This document shows, in pieces, positions 24,334 through 35,761 of a stretch of DNA of 64,000 bases. A program made the position numbers and the translations under genes. The stretch comes from Phragmites australis (taxonomy: Eukaryota; Streptophyta; Magnoliopsida; Poales; Poaceae): NCBI RefSeq assembly GCF_958298935.1, contig NC_084930.1, positions 23,348,001 through 23,412,000 on the forward strand, given 5' to 3'. Positions within the stretch are counted from its first letter, which is position 1. The number at the start of each line of letters is the position of its first letter. The notes under the pieces were generated by a model. It did no database searches. It was not told the DNA's origin and worked only from the letters and a program-made list of their open reading frames with translations.

Positions 24334-24900
24334 ACTTGTAAGATCAATGTGTCACTTTTTAGTACCTTTATGCATATTTATACCTATTTAGCTATGTAAG
24401 ATATAACTTTTTTTTTAAATGTGATCGTAATGTCCCCATTCTGCACAAATCACGAAGGCCTGCTCGAATGGCACTGGTGAATTGGCAATGTTGTCTCACA
24501 TGCCGACAGAGAGGCACGCTGGCAAGCCGGAATAGAGGGTAGGTGGATGACCACAGAATCGCCACAAAACCACCTCCAGGAATTTCACTCAATTCAAAAT
24601 TCAAAGTCCCCCAATAAATATCCCAATTTCATAGCTAGTACCACAGTTTTATGGTCAAGGAAGAAAGAATTGTGGCAATCCAACGACAATAGCCAGGAAC
24701 GAAGCCACAATGCTGCAACAATTGTAAGAGGAAGGGCCAAGTAACTGAGCCAACAATTGGCTTTGTTTGTTGAGAAACGGTGGGGTAGAGGGAAGTGAGA
24801 CAGTGACACACCCAACATTTTATAACGGGTGTACATAGTTAAAAAAATTATTTGATAACAGCGAGCTAGAGGTCCGTTGCACATTTGGATCACAGCGAGC
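24334..24900. other. Unassigned 0.57-kb segment
   Basis: I see no domain-bearing ORF and no repeat partner. It ends with two copies of CAGCGAGCTAG (24859 and 24893); the second abuts the hAT-like element start. Confidence 0.4.
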
Positions 24901-25068
24901 TAGGGGTGAAAATGGAACATATAGTTTCTTATTCGATTTGTGCAATATGGATGCAGGTATGGCAGGCCTTTTTAGAAATCTGTACAAATGCGGGTGCGGA
25001 TATGGATAGTTTCATACATATGCAAATACGGGTACGATATTGCAAAAAACCAACAGATATGGATTATC

Positions 25069-28000
25069 TGTAACACCCTAAAATTCAATTTTTGCAATAT
25101 TTAAATTTTTTTTAGAAATTTAATAGGTGTTGCAATTTTGTTCCATAGAAGAAATTAATTTCTAAATTTAAATTGACATAGGTTATATAAGTTTGTTGCA
25201 TTCATACCATCGTAGTTGAAATAGGTTTTTATGTGTAGAAAAAGTTTGCAAAAATTCACTAGAAGTCGCTCGTTTAAAACCCCTTTTGAATTTAATCGAA
25301 ATCTAAAAACAAAAGCAATTCAAAAATCGAAAAAATCTCCTCAGGACGAATTCTTCCCTGGCCCACCTCCCTTCTTCTCCCCGAGTGGGCCACGCCCCTC
25401 TCTTTTCCCCCCTCGCGTCGGCTCGTTAGGCCGAGCCGGCCCCTCTCCGCCTTCATCCGCCGCCAGGTGGGCTCCGCCTAGCCGAGTCAGCTCTCTGCCC
25501 CAAGCCGCTCCCCACCTGTCTCTCTCTGTGTGTGCACGGGCCCAGGACGAGCCGAGCCGTCCTCCGCTGGCTCTCCTTCCTCTTCTTCCCGCCGCCCAAA
25601 TTCAACCGCCCCAATCCTGCCATCGTTCCAAATCAGCGCCACCCCGCACCATAATTCGCCAATCAAAGTGCATGGCCGAGATCCCCACCCCTTATTCACT
25701 CAATTCCGGTCGTTTCCCCCTTGAGTGGCCCTCTAAATCATGGAAACCGCCGCACTTTCTCCAAATAGGGCCGCTGGCCAAATCCCTTCAAATTCGCCCG
25801 TTCGTCTCCCTCTCTCGGGTATTTAAGCCTTCTATCGCCTTCCGTGCGAGGTTCCGAACATTTTCCCCTGCTTTCTCCTCTTTTTCACTCACGAATTCGA
25901 CCTCAGCACCGTGTCCTCTTCACCGCCGGTGAAACGTGTCGTCGCCCTCTCTCTTCTATTCTGAGCCAACACCTGCCATTCTCACGTGCTTGCCGTCCTC
26001 GCAGGACCCCAAGGAGTTGATCCCAGTGCTCGCCGTTGTTGTTGAGTCGCCGGAATGCTGGCCCCGCCATGACCGAGCACCATCGCCCGCCATTCTCCGT
26101 CGCCAGCGGCCCTCCGACCTCCTCCGCCGGCGTGAAGCCCACTGTGGGAACCCCTGTGGGAACCCCTGTGCTCCCCTCTCTCTTATGCACTTTTCCCCAT
26201 CGAGTTCTAAGGCCGGACATGCGTTTTCATGTGAGCTCCGGTGAAGCTCCGGCCGTGCGCCACCGTCAGCCGACCACCGATCCTACGCACTGCCACTAGC
26301 CCGAGTTCAAATTCCCCTCGATCACCCTGAGCCGTCTGATCTTGATCTAGCGATCCAGATTGCGTACCCCTTCATCACTTCATAACCGGTCCATCGTGGA
26401 CATGTACCAGCCTTTTAGGCAGTGATCCGTGAGCCCTTGGATATTTTCTATGGGTTTTTCCATTGAAAAATAATCCGGTTTTTATTTATGATGTCACAAA
26501 AGGAATTTTCAGTATAAAATCAATTCGGTTTATTCTCTGAAAATCAAGTAAAATTTGCAGTTAGGCCCTTGAAACTTCAAAAGCTCAATACTTTTTGCTC
26601 GTAGCTCCGATTTTAGCGATTTTCACGCCCAAACGTTCGTAGAGATGTGTAGAATCTTTTTTTAAGGTTTTTACCTAGGTTTTTTACTGTATGGTGTACT
26701 GTTCTTAGAGTTTTTTTTCCTTGTGTGCTTTTGTTTCGCTTAGGGATAGAGCAATTCGGTAATCTCCAAGGTGAAGCTTTCGACGATTTTGAGCAACCCT
26801 ACACCAAAGGAAAGTGTCCTTGAGCATTTTGTCCCCATTTTAGGATTCATGTGTAGATGTTTATCCTTCTAATGCATGCTTGTCTCAATTGAAATCCTAT
26901 GTTAGGGTTTACTAGTTTTTGAATGACTATTCCTTGTCACCGTTGTTAAGTCATGATATAAAATGGGTAGATTATGCTAGTGCAGTCGTGGTTGGGAAAA
27001 TATTAATATTGACTAATGATTATGCAATAAGAATCGGGAAGGGTAATTTTGTAGCAACATAGTATAGGGATCCCAACAGAATGGTTGTTTGATGATGGTG
27101 CAGGAATGCACGTTTGTCGGTAGTGCACAATTGGTTGTGGTTGTTCCTGTGTGGGGTCCTAAGGACCGGTTCTTGAACATGTAACCAAGTTATTTTCGTA
27201 CAACCACGAGGTCTATATAGGTACAGTCTGGACAACTAATTAGCCACCCCTCTGATTCTGTGGGTACCATTGGATGGTTAAGTGGCACAAGAGGGGGCTT
27301 CTGCAGCGATGAAATCGTCTATTAGCGGTGAAACCTTAGTGGGTGCCTGCAGGTTAGTGGGAGCTTTGTAAAGGCCTTGTAGTGAGATCCTGACTCCACA
27401 TCCCAGTAGTGTGAAGGAACATGAGAATCACGACTCGTGGGAAAAGTTGTGCAAACTATGCAGAGTATCAAACTGGTCGATCAGTCATACTCACGGACAA
27501 GAGGGAACTTGGACTTCTTCATGATTAGTTGGGATCAAGGTTGGTATGGTTGGTCGGGAAGCTGGGTAATGGAATTACCCGGTGAGTCTTGGTAGTCGGA
27601 TAGAATCCCATGAGTCAATCCATTTGTCATAGATGTATCTTCACCTAGTAAATATGACGCTTGATGTTTAGGTCATAGGCCATAAGTTGCTTAGTGCAGT
27701 TAACCTGTGCCTATCCTTTCCTTGACTTGAGCTCCATAGCATGTTTTCCCTACACTTATAGAGTACATTTTTGTACTCACACCCGTTGCCCCCTTCTTTT
27801 TCCCTTTTTTTTGACCAGAAACCGTTAATGAAGCTGCTACCTTTGAAGAGGATGACTTCGACCTGGAGTTGCTGTTCTAGGCTAGAGTGCCGTCGGTCGA
27901 CGCCTGTGGAAGATTGTAAGCCCTGCTGGCGCTGAAGATCTCTTTAGTTTCCGCTGTGTTTTCTCCCTCAGATCCTTTTGTATTAAGTTGAGTAGCGATA

Positions 28001-28111
28001 TTGTAATAATGACACTGTAATGATACACTAATGATGTAAGCATATGTATGAAACTTGATACTGGCATACATGTGTTGTGCCCGGTTTGTTCCTTTAAAAC
28101 TGGGTGTTACA
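25069..28111 (+). mobile_element. Solo gypsy LTR, 3043 bp, perfect TSD
   Basis: Termini are TGTAACACCCTAAAATTC and AAAACTGGGTGTTACA. The 5-bp target duplication TTATC is exact (25064-25068 and 28112-28116). Structure is typical of large chromovirus-type LTRs in grasses: AT-rich U3, a TATA box at 25819-25827, a GC-rich leader, then a long 3' part. The 233-codon open frame at 25231-25932 is Pro/Ser-rich, lies across the promoter and is not a credible gene. No internal region or second LTR is present. A perfect TSD suggests a younger insertion than 4375-8374. Confidence 0.9.
25819..25827 (+). promoter_or_regulatory. TATA box of solo LTR 25069-28111
   Basis: CGGGTATTTAAGCCTTC lies 750 bp into the LTR, directly before a GC-rich leader. 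It sets the LTR orientation as plus. Confidence 0.5.
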
Positions 28112-28917
28112 TTATCTGAATTTTAAATCGGATTATCTGCATTTTATTGGATCCATTGCTTCCGGCCCAGACCAAAACTAGCTACTATCAATGGAATAGA
28201 GTATCGATTATATCTGTCTATGCAATGAAGTATTTTTTTTTTTTGAATTATGCTACTAGCTACTACTTGTTATATTATGCTCATTTGATGAAGTCTATAG
28301 CATTTCTATGTGTTAGTGTGTATTTCTCTTGCTTGCATGGAAAAATAGAAATAGCTCTCAGTTTCTTTTCCTTGTAGCCGAACACTAAGATACAAATATC
28401 TTATTTTAGATCTACTTGCCTAGTGGCTGGATCTACGTGGACTCCTTTAGCTATGCATGTGAATCTACATACTCAAGAAAGTTTATCCAGTGATGATGAT
28501 GGTTGGCTTCGGAATGGAGATAAAACCCACACAGTCTTAACACAAACGAGCTTGATTGCTATCACGCCACCTGTTGCTTGCGCGAGTAATATCTGACGAC
28601 TATTTTAGTCCATTTTTGGTCCGACTCCAACTCCGAAACAATCTGTATTTAAATCTGTATCTGTAATATATGCTTATGACTCTAAATCTGAGAAAAAAAA
28701 AAGATACAGATATGGTAAGAGCATTATTTGTCTAAATCCGATCTGTTTTCATCCTACTGGAAGCTAATTGGTCTTTGACGTGGTGGAGTGTGATAGTGAG
28801 AAAAAACTAAGGAGAATATGAATAGTCTATTAAGTCAAAATATATAACATAACTATTAAATTTTAATAACTATATCAACCGCTATTACCTATAATATATA
28901 GTCAACATGTTGCAAAA

Positions 28918-29420
28918 AAAAAAAAATTGAGTGTACACCTCCACCAATGTCTCAAGGTGTGCCCGCCACTGAAGTGAGACCACTGCAGCTCTTCGACCGA
29001 TAGTTGTCTTGTTTCTTGCGCGAAGCCGAATCTAAGATTAAGTTCATTGTCCATCCTGAGGTGCAGTTTTATTTTTTCCACAGTTTTATGACCCCAACTT
29101 TGTAATTTCTTTGCTGTGTTCACTAAGGGATTGGTTATATTGGTCTGGCAGTGACAACTATTCTGAACCACCTCCTGAAACCCCTAAAATGTTAACCACA
29201 CTGTCTCAAACTGAAACCTGCGTTTCGGTTAATCAACAGCCGTGCAATGAGTAAAGGACAATGATTAGAAATTGAAGAGGACAGTGCTTGAAGGAAACAA
29301 TCGGGATGCTCCTCATCCCACTCCAAACGGCTGAACCACCTATCTAACTTTTCTAATGTTGGCCGAGCTCTGTCATTGCTCCAGGTGTTTCTGCCACCAT
29401 TCAGCTGAGGTGCAGTTGCA
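28918..29420 (-). pseudogene. L1-type LINE ORF2 fragment (endonuclease-RT linker)
   Basis: Minus-strand reading gives WSNDRARPTLEKLDRWF, then ISNHCPLLIARLL, the C-terminal end of an AP endonuclease-like domain. A stop and GFQEVVQNSC follow, then KLQSWGHKTVEKIK and LNLRFGFAQETRQLSVEELQ, the linker before reverse transcriptase. RT itself is absent: the reading stops at an A13 run at 28914-28926. Full L1 ORF2 proteins exceed 1000 residues, so this is a short internal scrap. Confidence 0.7.
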
Positions 29421-30382
29421 TGTACCTGTAATTATATATCGTACGGTATCACACGAAATAAATATATTAAATGAAGTAGATATACAGAAACTCAAATATT
29501 AAGGGCTTTCGTCCGGAAAGTCGAATAGGGGCTTGCGTCCATTAGGTGAAATTCGGATTTAATAGTTACTAATTAACTTGATTTCTGTTGGATCAGGGAC
29601 TTATGAGCTTCTCCAGTGTGGCGTGTGGATCAGGGACATTAGATAAGCCATCGCGCGTCCATCTCTAAACCCGGTTTGAAAATAGCCTTTTTACCGTGTT
29701 TGGAGAGCTTCCGATGAGGTAACATACATCTTATTTCGTGTAGAGGTACCAAAATAAACATTGTTCCTGTTTTTATCTCTCAACGCAAGGACCATAAAAA
29801 CAAGCTCATTTAAGAAACTTACGATAACATTCAGGGGGCATTTGTAATACGTTCTCTATGGGTGATCTTCAATCATGCCTTTCCACCTTGGACGTGCACC
29901 GCACATGTAATCCATTTGTGAAGAGGTGCACGATGTCAAATCCATCAGCAGCCTCTCCCTGCTTGCTTGCTTCCGCTGAAGGGGGTGGCAACCACTTGCT
30001 AGCGCCGCCGCTGCAGGGAGGGATGTATTTGTTGGGAGAAAGTTAGATCTGGGGAGGGTTTTAGACTGCAGGTTGCGTCACTGTGTTGGCCTGAACAAAG
30101 TATATAAGGAATCCCACACTTATGAATGGTCAGGACCGGAATTGACATTTCGCATCAGAAATTCAGAATTCTACAAAATTGTGCGAGATACATCCAAATT
30201 GGCAATCTTGAGTATTTGTGCCGTATAAGTGGCAAATAATGGACTAAAGAACTGGAAAGTGGCAAACCATGAAGGGGCAGGTTGCAGACCTTAAAATTTC
30301 ACTTATCGGTTGCCCATACGTGTGTACTGGCACAGTAGCACTTGCAGGTACATGTGACTGCTAAGTGTGTTACTCATACTAA
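29421..30382. other. Unassigned interval before Harbinger element
   Basis: No domain-bearing ORF. The short frame at 29858-30046 is unsupported. Nothing else recognisable was found. Confidence 0.4.
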
Positions 30383-30779
30383 GGCTCTATTTATTTCAGT
30401 TGATGATTGTAAAAAATAGCTTACAGATTGTGAATTGTTAAGAGCCGATAGTTGTTTAGCAACTTGAATTCTAGAGGGGTTGGATTAGTGCTTTTATATG
30501 TTAAAAGTCTGTAATGCCCTCTGCTGTTTTTGGTGCCCTGTTTATCCTTTGTGACACGTTTCGCATTCGGTCGGACTTATAGAATATTTATGAAAAACAA
30601 AAATACCTAAATAAATAGCAAAAGATACATCATCTATACAAACTTGAATTTTTTATCCATACATATATCCCCTCACAAACAATTTACTCTCTCATAGTAA
30701 ACAAAGCACCAATAAAATTATCATAGAAGATATTCATGTCTCCCTCCTCATCTTCTAACGCACTATTGTCACCACTCCC

Positions 30780-31576
30780 TTAAGATGAAGATGCTTCAGC
30801 CATTAGCATATGGTTTTCATCTTGATCACACATGTCAAAATCTTCATCCCTCATAGCACTATGTCGAATGAAGTTATGGAGAGTCATACATGCAAGTATT
30901 ATTTTTGTTTGCTTTAGCATTGGATAACTTAGTAAGTCCAATAAAATTTTCCACTCCATCTTCAAAACACCAAATAATTGCTCGATCACAGTGAGAAGAG
31001 ATGAATGCAAATGATTATATACCTCCTTTTAGCCACTAAATTGTACTTCGTCCCTTTGTATAGAGCTCGAAAACCCGATCGATTAAGATAGCCTGAGTCA
31101 ACAAGATAAAATTTTCCTACAAACACAACATACAACATGATATATAGCTTTGATATTGGAACAAATGAGATGACACCAAGCAACATGTGACTTTACCATG
31201 TGGAGGATGTGGGAACTTATCGGCATATTTGCGTAAAGTGTCATTGAACACCCTCATATCATGTACTAATCTAAGCCATCCTGCAAAAACGAAAGTGAAC
31301 CTCATGTCAAAGTCACATATAGCCAACACATTTTGAGTGGAATATCCATGGCATCTCACATGTGCAACCAAATTTGTCGAAGGTACAACAACAGATATAT
31401 GTGTAACATCTATTACACCTATGCAGTTATTAAATGTGGTATAAAACGAGTATCTTCAAGTTTAGGATGCACCGTCCTGAACACGAGATCCCTTGATTTG
31501 ATAAGATCTTATGAGAAAAGATACATACTATCCAACATTTCATTGAATTTTCTACTAATTATTTCGGTTGTGCAGT
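30780..31576 (-). pseudogene. Harbinger-type DDE transposase (DDE_Tnp_4), 5' disrupted
   Basis: HARBI1-like endonuclease that cuts element ends in the nucleus. Minus strand: TTEIISRKFNEML (about 31570), then NNCIGVIDVTHISVVVPS, NVLAICDFDMRFTFVFAGW, VHDMRVFNDTLRKYADKFP, an intron (31117-31196, GT..AG, phase 1), FYLVDSGYLNRSG, and TVIEQLFGVLKMEWKILL to a stop at 30780. The three acidic positions of the DDE triad appear kept: D in VIDVTH, D in LVDSGY and E in VIEQLF. The usual DGTH is DVTH here. There is a frameshift near 31440, stops follow the post-intron segment near 31020, and the N-terminus is removed by the LTR insertion at about 31576. Confidence 0.8.
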
Positions 31577-33110
31577 GAAAATGGCCATATCAAGCCATAA
31601 TTGTGATTTTAGTGATTAATGATAACATAGTTATTAGGACTAACATTCTGGTTAAGAATATATGTTAGTAGGAATCATGGATGCAATACAGGAAGAAGCC
31701 ACCGAAGCTGGGCAAAGTTTAGGCTGAATTGGACAAGTCACAAGAAAATTAACTACACCGGATGGTCTGGTGCTCAGAACTTTGCACACATCAGAATATT
31801 CTTGCTGGGTGTATTATAGTCACCAGATGGTTCGATACTTAGAAGGCTATACACACTAGAGTGTTTTCACTTAGAAGAGGAAAATGAAGATCTCACTGAA
31901 TGGTCCGGTGATTAGAGTACTACCCACCAAATGCCTACACCGGAGCATTTAACAGAACATTGGATTTTTCAGAGGAGAAGAAATTCAACTCACCGGATGA
32001 AGTGTTGAGGAGTTCACTCACTGGATGATCCGGTGTAGTGATTTAAAAGATCATCGGACTAATTGCACAGAGAAGTAGTGGCTCGGCTTGGCACAAGACA
32101 ACACACCGAATAGTCTAGTGATGGAAGTGAACAATACACCAGATAATCTGGTGTTCAAAAGAAGTTTGAGTGAAGCTCCAATAGCTAGTATCCACTGATG
32201 TACATATCGGATGGCCCGGTGCTTCTACTACTGTTATTACCGGATCACCCGGTGTTCATAGTAAAGTTGAGTCGTTGGAGCAACGACTAGTCCACAGGGT
32301 TGAGGCTATAAATACCTCTTCACTCAGTCATTTGAAGTGGCTGAAGTCTAGAGGAAGCTCATACACAGTTGAAAAAACATCCAAACCATCAAAGTGTTTA
32401 AAGTGTTCATCCAAGATATTAAGCATACCATTAGATAGTGATCAGTAGTTATAGGTCTAGAGAAAAGTGTTGCTAGGTGCAACAATCTAGAGAGTGGATC
32501 AAGGAGTGATCCAACCGTGTATCGAGAGGTACACCAGCGTCTTCGAGTCTTAGTGACTCATCGGTTATTTTTTGACCCTCTGATTTGGTGTGGAGTGATG
32601 ATAAGAAGATTGTGCGTGGACGCAGAGTCCCTTGTCCTTGTGACTAAAGCTGCAAAGTGAAGACGTCGTACAAATGACCGAAAGAGAGGTTAGTGGTGAG
32701 GCCTCGCCTTGGTGGCTCATCGTGCTTAAGACCTTATCTTGGTGACTGGGTAGCTCAAGAGTCGTGACCAGAAGAGACTTGACGACCAGAAGTATATCCT
32801 TTATAGAGCTTCAACATGGACTAGTAGTGGCTTGTGTGTCACTAATATCACAGGGTAAAAATCTCTTATGTCGAATTTGTCTCTCTACCTTATTTAGGTT
32901 TCCACATTAACATACTTGTAATTTACCTTGTTAGAGTAGGTTACAATTCTTGCTAGAGTAGGTTATAATCCTCTTGAGTGGTAGAGTAGATACACTAGAT
33001 AAATCTAGAGCACATTCAATAAAAATTGAGATAATTTTATCTTGTGAAGTTTTTAGAGCCATTAGTTTCTAAGTGTCATAATTCACTCTACTGCTAGGAC
33101 ATCACCGATC
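31576..33110 (+). mobile_element. Solo copia LTR inside Harbinger transposase gene
   Basis: Plus-oriented homologue of the copia LTRs at 13129-14490 and 44286-45890 (both minus). It starts near TGAAAATGGCCATATCAAG, shares GATTAATGATAACATAG...GGACTAACAT with copy 2 (about 45855), carries several CACCGGATGGTC(C/T)GGTG palindromes (31755, 31905, 31990, 32030, 32210, 32240), and ends in AATTCACTCTACTGCTAGGACATCACCGATCC-like sequence. No gag follows. The exact ends and TSD could not be fixed. Confidence 0.7.
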
Positions 33111-33393
33111 CCTATAAATTTACCTCTCAAACCGTTTGCAACTTATGTAAATGATTAGTTTACGTTGGTATACTGAATGTGAATTTTTAATTTGCTGATA
33201 TGTGATCTGGGTGATCGAGCAGAGCTACACTGTAATAATAATGTTTGCTTGTATGCTCTGGCCTGGTTGTTGCATCTTTCGTCACTACGTTGCCTTATCA
33301 AGCGGCTACTAACATATTACATGAATTTCAGAAAAATACCAAAGATAGAGCAAATGAGGGGTGTACCGGTAGATGCTTCAGCTGCCACGTCCG

Positions 33394-33645
33394 CTAGGCA
33401 CACCGGCAGAGAGGCGAGGCGCCCTGTACGACGGGATAGGATGCGCTGCCTAGAACAGAAGACACATTGGGAACGGTCTCCATGCCAGGAGACCCAGCCT
33501 CCACGGCGGGGAATGAGCCATCAACGCCGAGGATCCATTCCACGTCAGCCGCAGGAGGTCGCAACGTGTCCTGGAATGCGATGGCGGCAGCGACCTTAGG
33601 CGACTCCGTGTTGATGTCTAGCGTATCCATCCACACCGGATCCAT
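33394..33645 (-). CDS. Possible Harbinger ORF1, first exon
   Basis: An open frame starting MDPVWMDTLDINTESPK with good codon structure in a GC-rich island, upstream of the transposase on the same strand, where Harbinger elements carry their Myb-like ORF1. No Myb/SANT helix is visible in these 83 codons, so it may be only the first exon or a 5' leader. The frame ends at 33394. Confidence 0.35.
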   Translation of the reverse strand: MDPVWMDTLDINTESPKVAAAIAFQDTLRPPAADVEWILGVDGSFPAVEAGSPGMETVPNVSSVLGSASYPVVQGASPLCRCA

Positions 33646-33944
33646 GCTCTTTTGACGGCGGCAGTGGCGGCTAGGGTTCCACAAGAGCAAGGGGCGTCGG
33701 GCGGGACGGGGGGCGTTAAGGGGGGGTGAAAAGTCAATGGTAATGGCGAGTAAATTTCATAAAAGTACGATAGATATTTTAGTCTTTTCATACTTCACAA
33801 TCGGTAACAATCGAGTGGGAGATAGATTGTTGGAATCTGAAAATCAGATTATTATAATATAGTTCCATAAGCTATCTGTTTCTTTGAGCTAGAGATTCTA
33901 AAAGCTACAGTTCATAATTTCTAGTTGAAATAAACAGGACATAA

Positions 33945-35158
33945 ATCATTCTGTGAGGTTTAATTGTTCGAGTTATTTGTACTGCTGGCATGGTTCTTCT
34001 GAAAGATATTAAAATATATTTAGCAGAAAATTAATATAGGGCGGAGTGAAACATATATGCTTGACAAAAGCAAGATTTTAATTGGAAAACTTATTGATGT
34101 AGTATAGTTGTTTCAGGTCCGTTCGCCATTTGTTCTTGATACCGATGCATTGAGCTGTACGGGACTAGTGGCTTGTTCTACACGTTGACTGACTTAGTTT
34201 TGGACGACTAGGCTGTTCCTTTCATAAACGATTTGACATTTCTGTTTTTGTGCTCTCTGCTGAGTGCTGATGTATACCTTGTAAGATGCCACTGCCGTCG
34301 ATCTGGGAAAACGCCATATCAGTCTATTATTTATTATGTCCTTAGATTCCGAGGTCGCTTGACTTCTAGTGTGGAAATGAAGTAGAAAACAAAACATTTC
34401 TTTTCGCTATAGTTTTCTACACTATGCAACCCTATTCTCCATACATAAATCCATAGAAATCGCATTTCTTTGCTGTATCTTCATCTTCACCCACACAAAT
34501 TGGCTATCAAATATTCCAACAAACATAAATACATATCCTTATGAACTTTGAAAATGTATAAGAAACTTAAAAGGGTGAAAAGTGATATAAAATTTTCTGA
34601 ATTTTTGCTGATACTTAACATGATTTTCCATGAATTTTTAATCTCTTTGTGGGCGTAATTCTCTTTCGGAAGCAAATTTGATGATCATAAATCTATGGTG
34701 ATGACAGAAAGGGGAAATAAATGCACAAATCAACAAGTAGCAAAAGAGAGAAATATGATTTTTTTTGACAGAAAGTGAATATAGTCACAGTAACTACTAC
34801 GCTTTTCTTCATAGAACTAATAAACTTCTCGGCAGCCTTCGGCATTAAGGAGTCGAGGATTCATATCAATAACATGGCAACTAACTAGGCCATGGCTCAT
34901 GAGATTCCACTACACAGATTGATAGGACGCCCCATGGCCCAGTGCTTTGTCACCATGTGTACAATGATACAAGACGCATTCAAGGACCTAGTAGCTCCAA
35001 CATATGTCGTCTCCGGTCAGCACACGGCACAGTGGAAGTGTCAACACATTCCCTCTACAACTAAGCCTTTAAACATGTGGGAGGCAGCCACACTCTTCTC
35101 ATCCTGGCCATCACTCCTATACGCAATACCGATACACAAAACCTACGAGGCTATAAGC
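33945..35158. other. Intergenic region upstream of the small secreted protein gene
   Basis: AT-rich, without a supported ORF except an open frame that runs into the gene below (from 34892). It contains one copy of a dispersed repeat (34045-34255). No convincing TATA box is visible near the gene; CTCCTATACGCAATA at about 35113 is a weak candidate. Confidence 0.45.
34045..34255. repeat. Dispersed repeat, copy 1
   Basis: ATATATGCTTGACAAAAGCA, GGAAAACTTATT and TTTCATAAACGATTTGACAT recur in the same order on the opposite strand at 58440-58625. The homology is gapped. No TIR or TSD was recognised. Confidence 0.6.
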
Positions 35159-35761
35159 ATGGTGTCCAAAACCTTGGCCGTGCTGCTGTGCGTCACCGTG
35201 GCGTCCCTTCTCGTCACGCAGGAGGTGGCCGCAGACACAGCCACTACACAAGGGCCGGCCACTGCGCACGTTGGTGGTACGTGTGCGTGTATATCTAGCT
35301 TGCTGCAACTTGCTTGGCTCTTTTTTCGCTTGTGCATGCGACTGATTGTACTATTGATACCGTAGAATAGCTGTGAGAAGGTGGAAGACCAGCACGAACC
35401 TCAAAGGCATTCCAACTGTAACAATAGTTTAATTTTTCACTTGCAGATGTGGTTCCACATTTCCGCTTTCGTTCTGAAAGAGTCATGTTTACATACGTTA
35501 TATATGTGCACAGCACTGTCAGCACACGTATCTACTACAACTAATTATTGGTCGTTGCTTGCATATATTTTATCCTTCTGCTAACTGCTGGTCTGCTGCA
35601 CACCGGAGACAGGCAAGGTAGGCCAGAAGGACGATATCAGCATCTCCATTGGAGGCGGAGGTGGGCACGTCTCTATTACTGGTTCCATCCATGTAGGAGA
35701 CAAGGGCAAGCCTAAACACGACAGCAAGGAGACACCAAGTTATGGGCAGCCTCACCCATGA
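35159..35761 (+). CDS. Small secreted Gly/His-containing protein, 88 aa, two exons
   Basis: Join 35159-35276 and 35613-35761. The intron (336 bp) begins GTACGT after GTTGGTG and ends GGAGACAG; it is phase 1. The product starts MVSKTLAVLLCVTVASLLV, a clear signal peptide with likely cleavage near VAA|DT (residue 25). The mature part is about 63 residues: a Thr/Ala linker (TATTQGPATAHV), then KDDISISIGGGGGHVSITGS, then a hydrophilic tail with DKGKPKHDSKE ending GQPHP. The start codon context is AGCATGG. The frame crosses the intron without a stop. The alternating Ile/Ser/Gly core could form a beta strand. No family is recognised. An upstream ATG at 34892 is in frame but adds no signal-peptide logic, so I prefer 35159. 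Probably apoplastic (inference). Confidence 0.75.

Larger units (their letters stand above)
24901..28756. mobile_element. hAT-like non-autonomous element, interrupted
   Basis: The left end TAGGGGTGAAAATGG (24901) and the inverted right end TAGGATGAAAACAGA (minus strand from 28756) form imperfect TIRs of the TAGGGGTGAAAA type seen in hAT elements. The flanking 8-mers CAGCGAGC and CTGGAAGC match at 5 of 8, which is suggestive only. Subterminal sequence near both ends is rich in GGATATGGAT and GATACAGATATGG motifs. No transposase is present. A solo LTR sits inside at 25069-28111. Confidence 0.45.
30383..33941 (-). mobile_element. PIF/Harbinger DNA transposon with TAA target duplication
   Basis: Ends are GGCTCTATTTATTTCAG (left) and, inverted, TGTCCTGTTTATTTCAA (right), sharing TTATTTCA and neighbouring bases. 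TAA flanks both sides (30380-30382 and 33942-33944), the usual 3-bp Harbinger target. Inside are a DDE transposase pseudogene on the minus strand (30780-31576), a copia solo LTR (about 31576-33110), and a GC-rich minus-strand frame (33394-33645) that may be the accessory ORF1. Total length without the LTR is about 2 kb. Confidence 0.8.

Noticed and set aside
25231..25932. 233-codon open frame, the longest plus-strand ORF in its region
   Set aside because: It lies inside a solo LTR with exact TSDs, spans the LTR promoter and is Pro/Ser/Arg-rich from base composition. Competing ORFs exist on both strands.
33192..33690. 135-codon plus-strand ORF near the Harbinger right end
   Set aside because: Arg-rich frame opposite a better minus-strand frame (MDPVWMDTLDINTESPK) that fits the orientation of the transposase.
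34892..35365. 157-codon ORF read straight through
   Set aside because: Its middle is exon 1 of the small secreted protein gene, but it runs into the intron. The ATG at 35159, giving a signal peptide and a spliced frame, explains it better.
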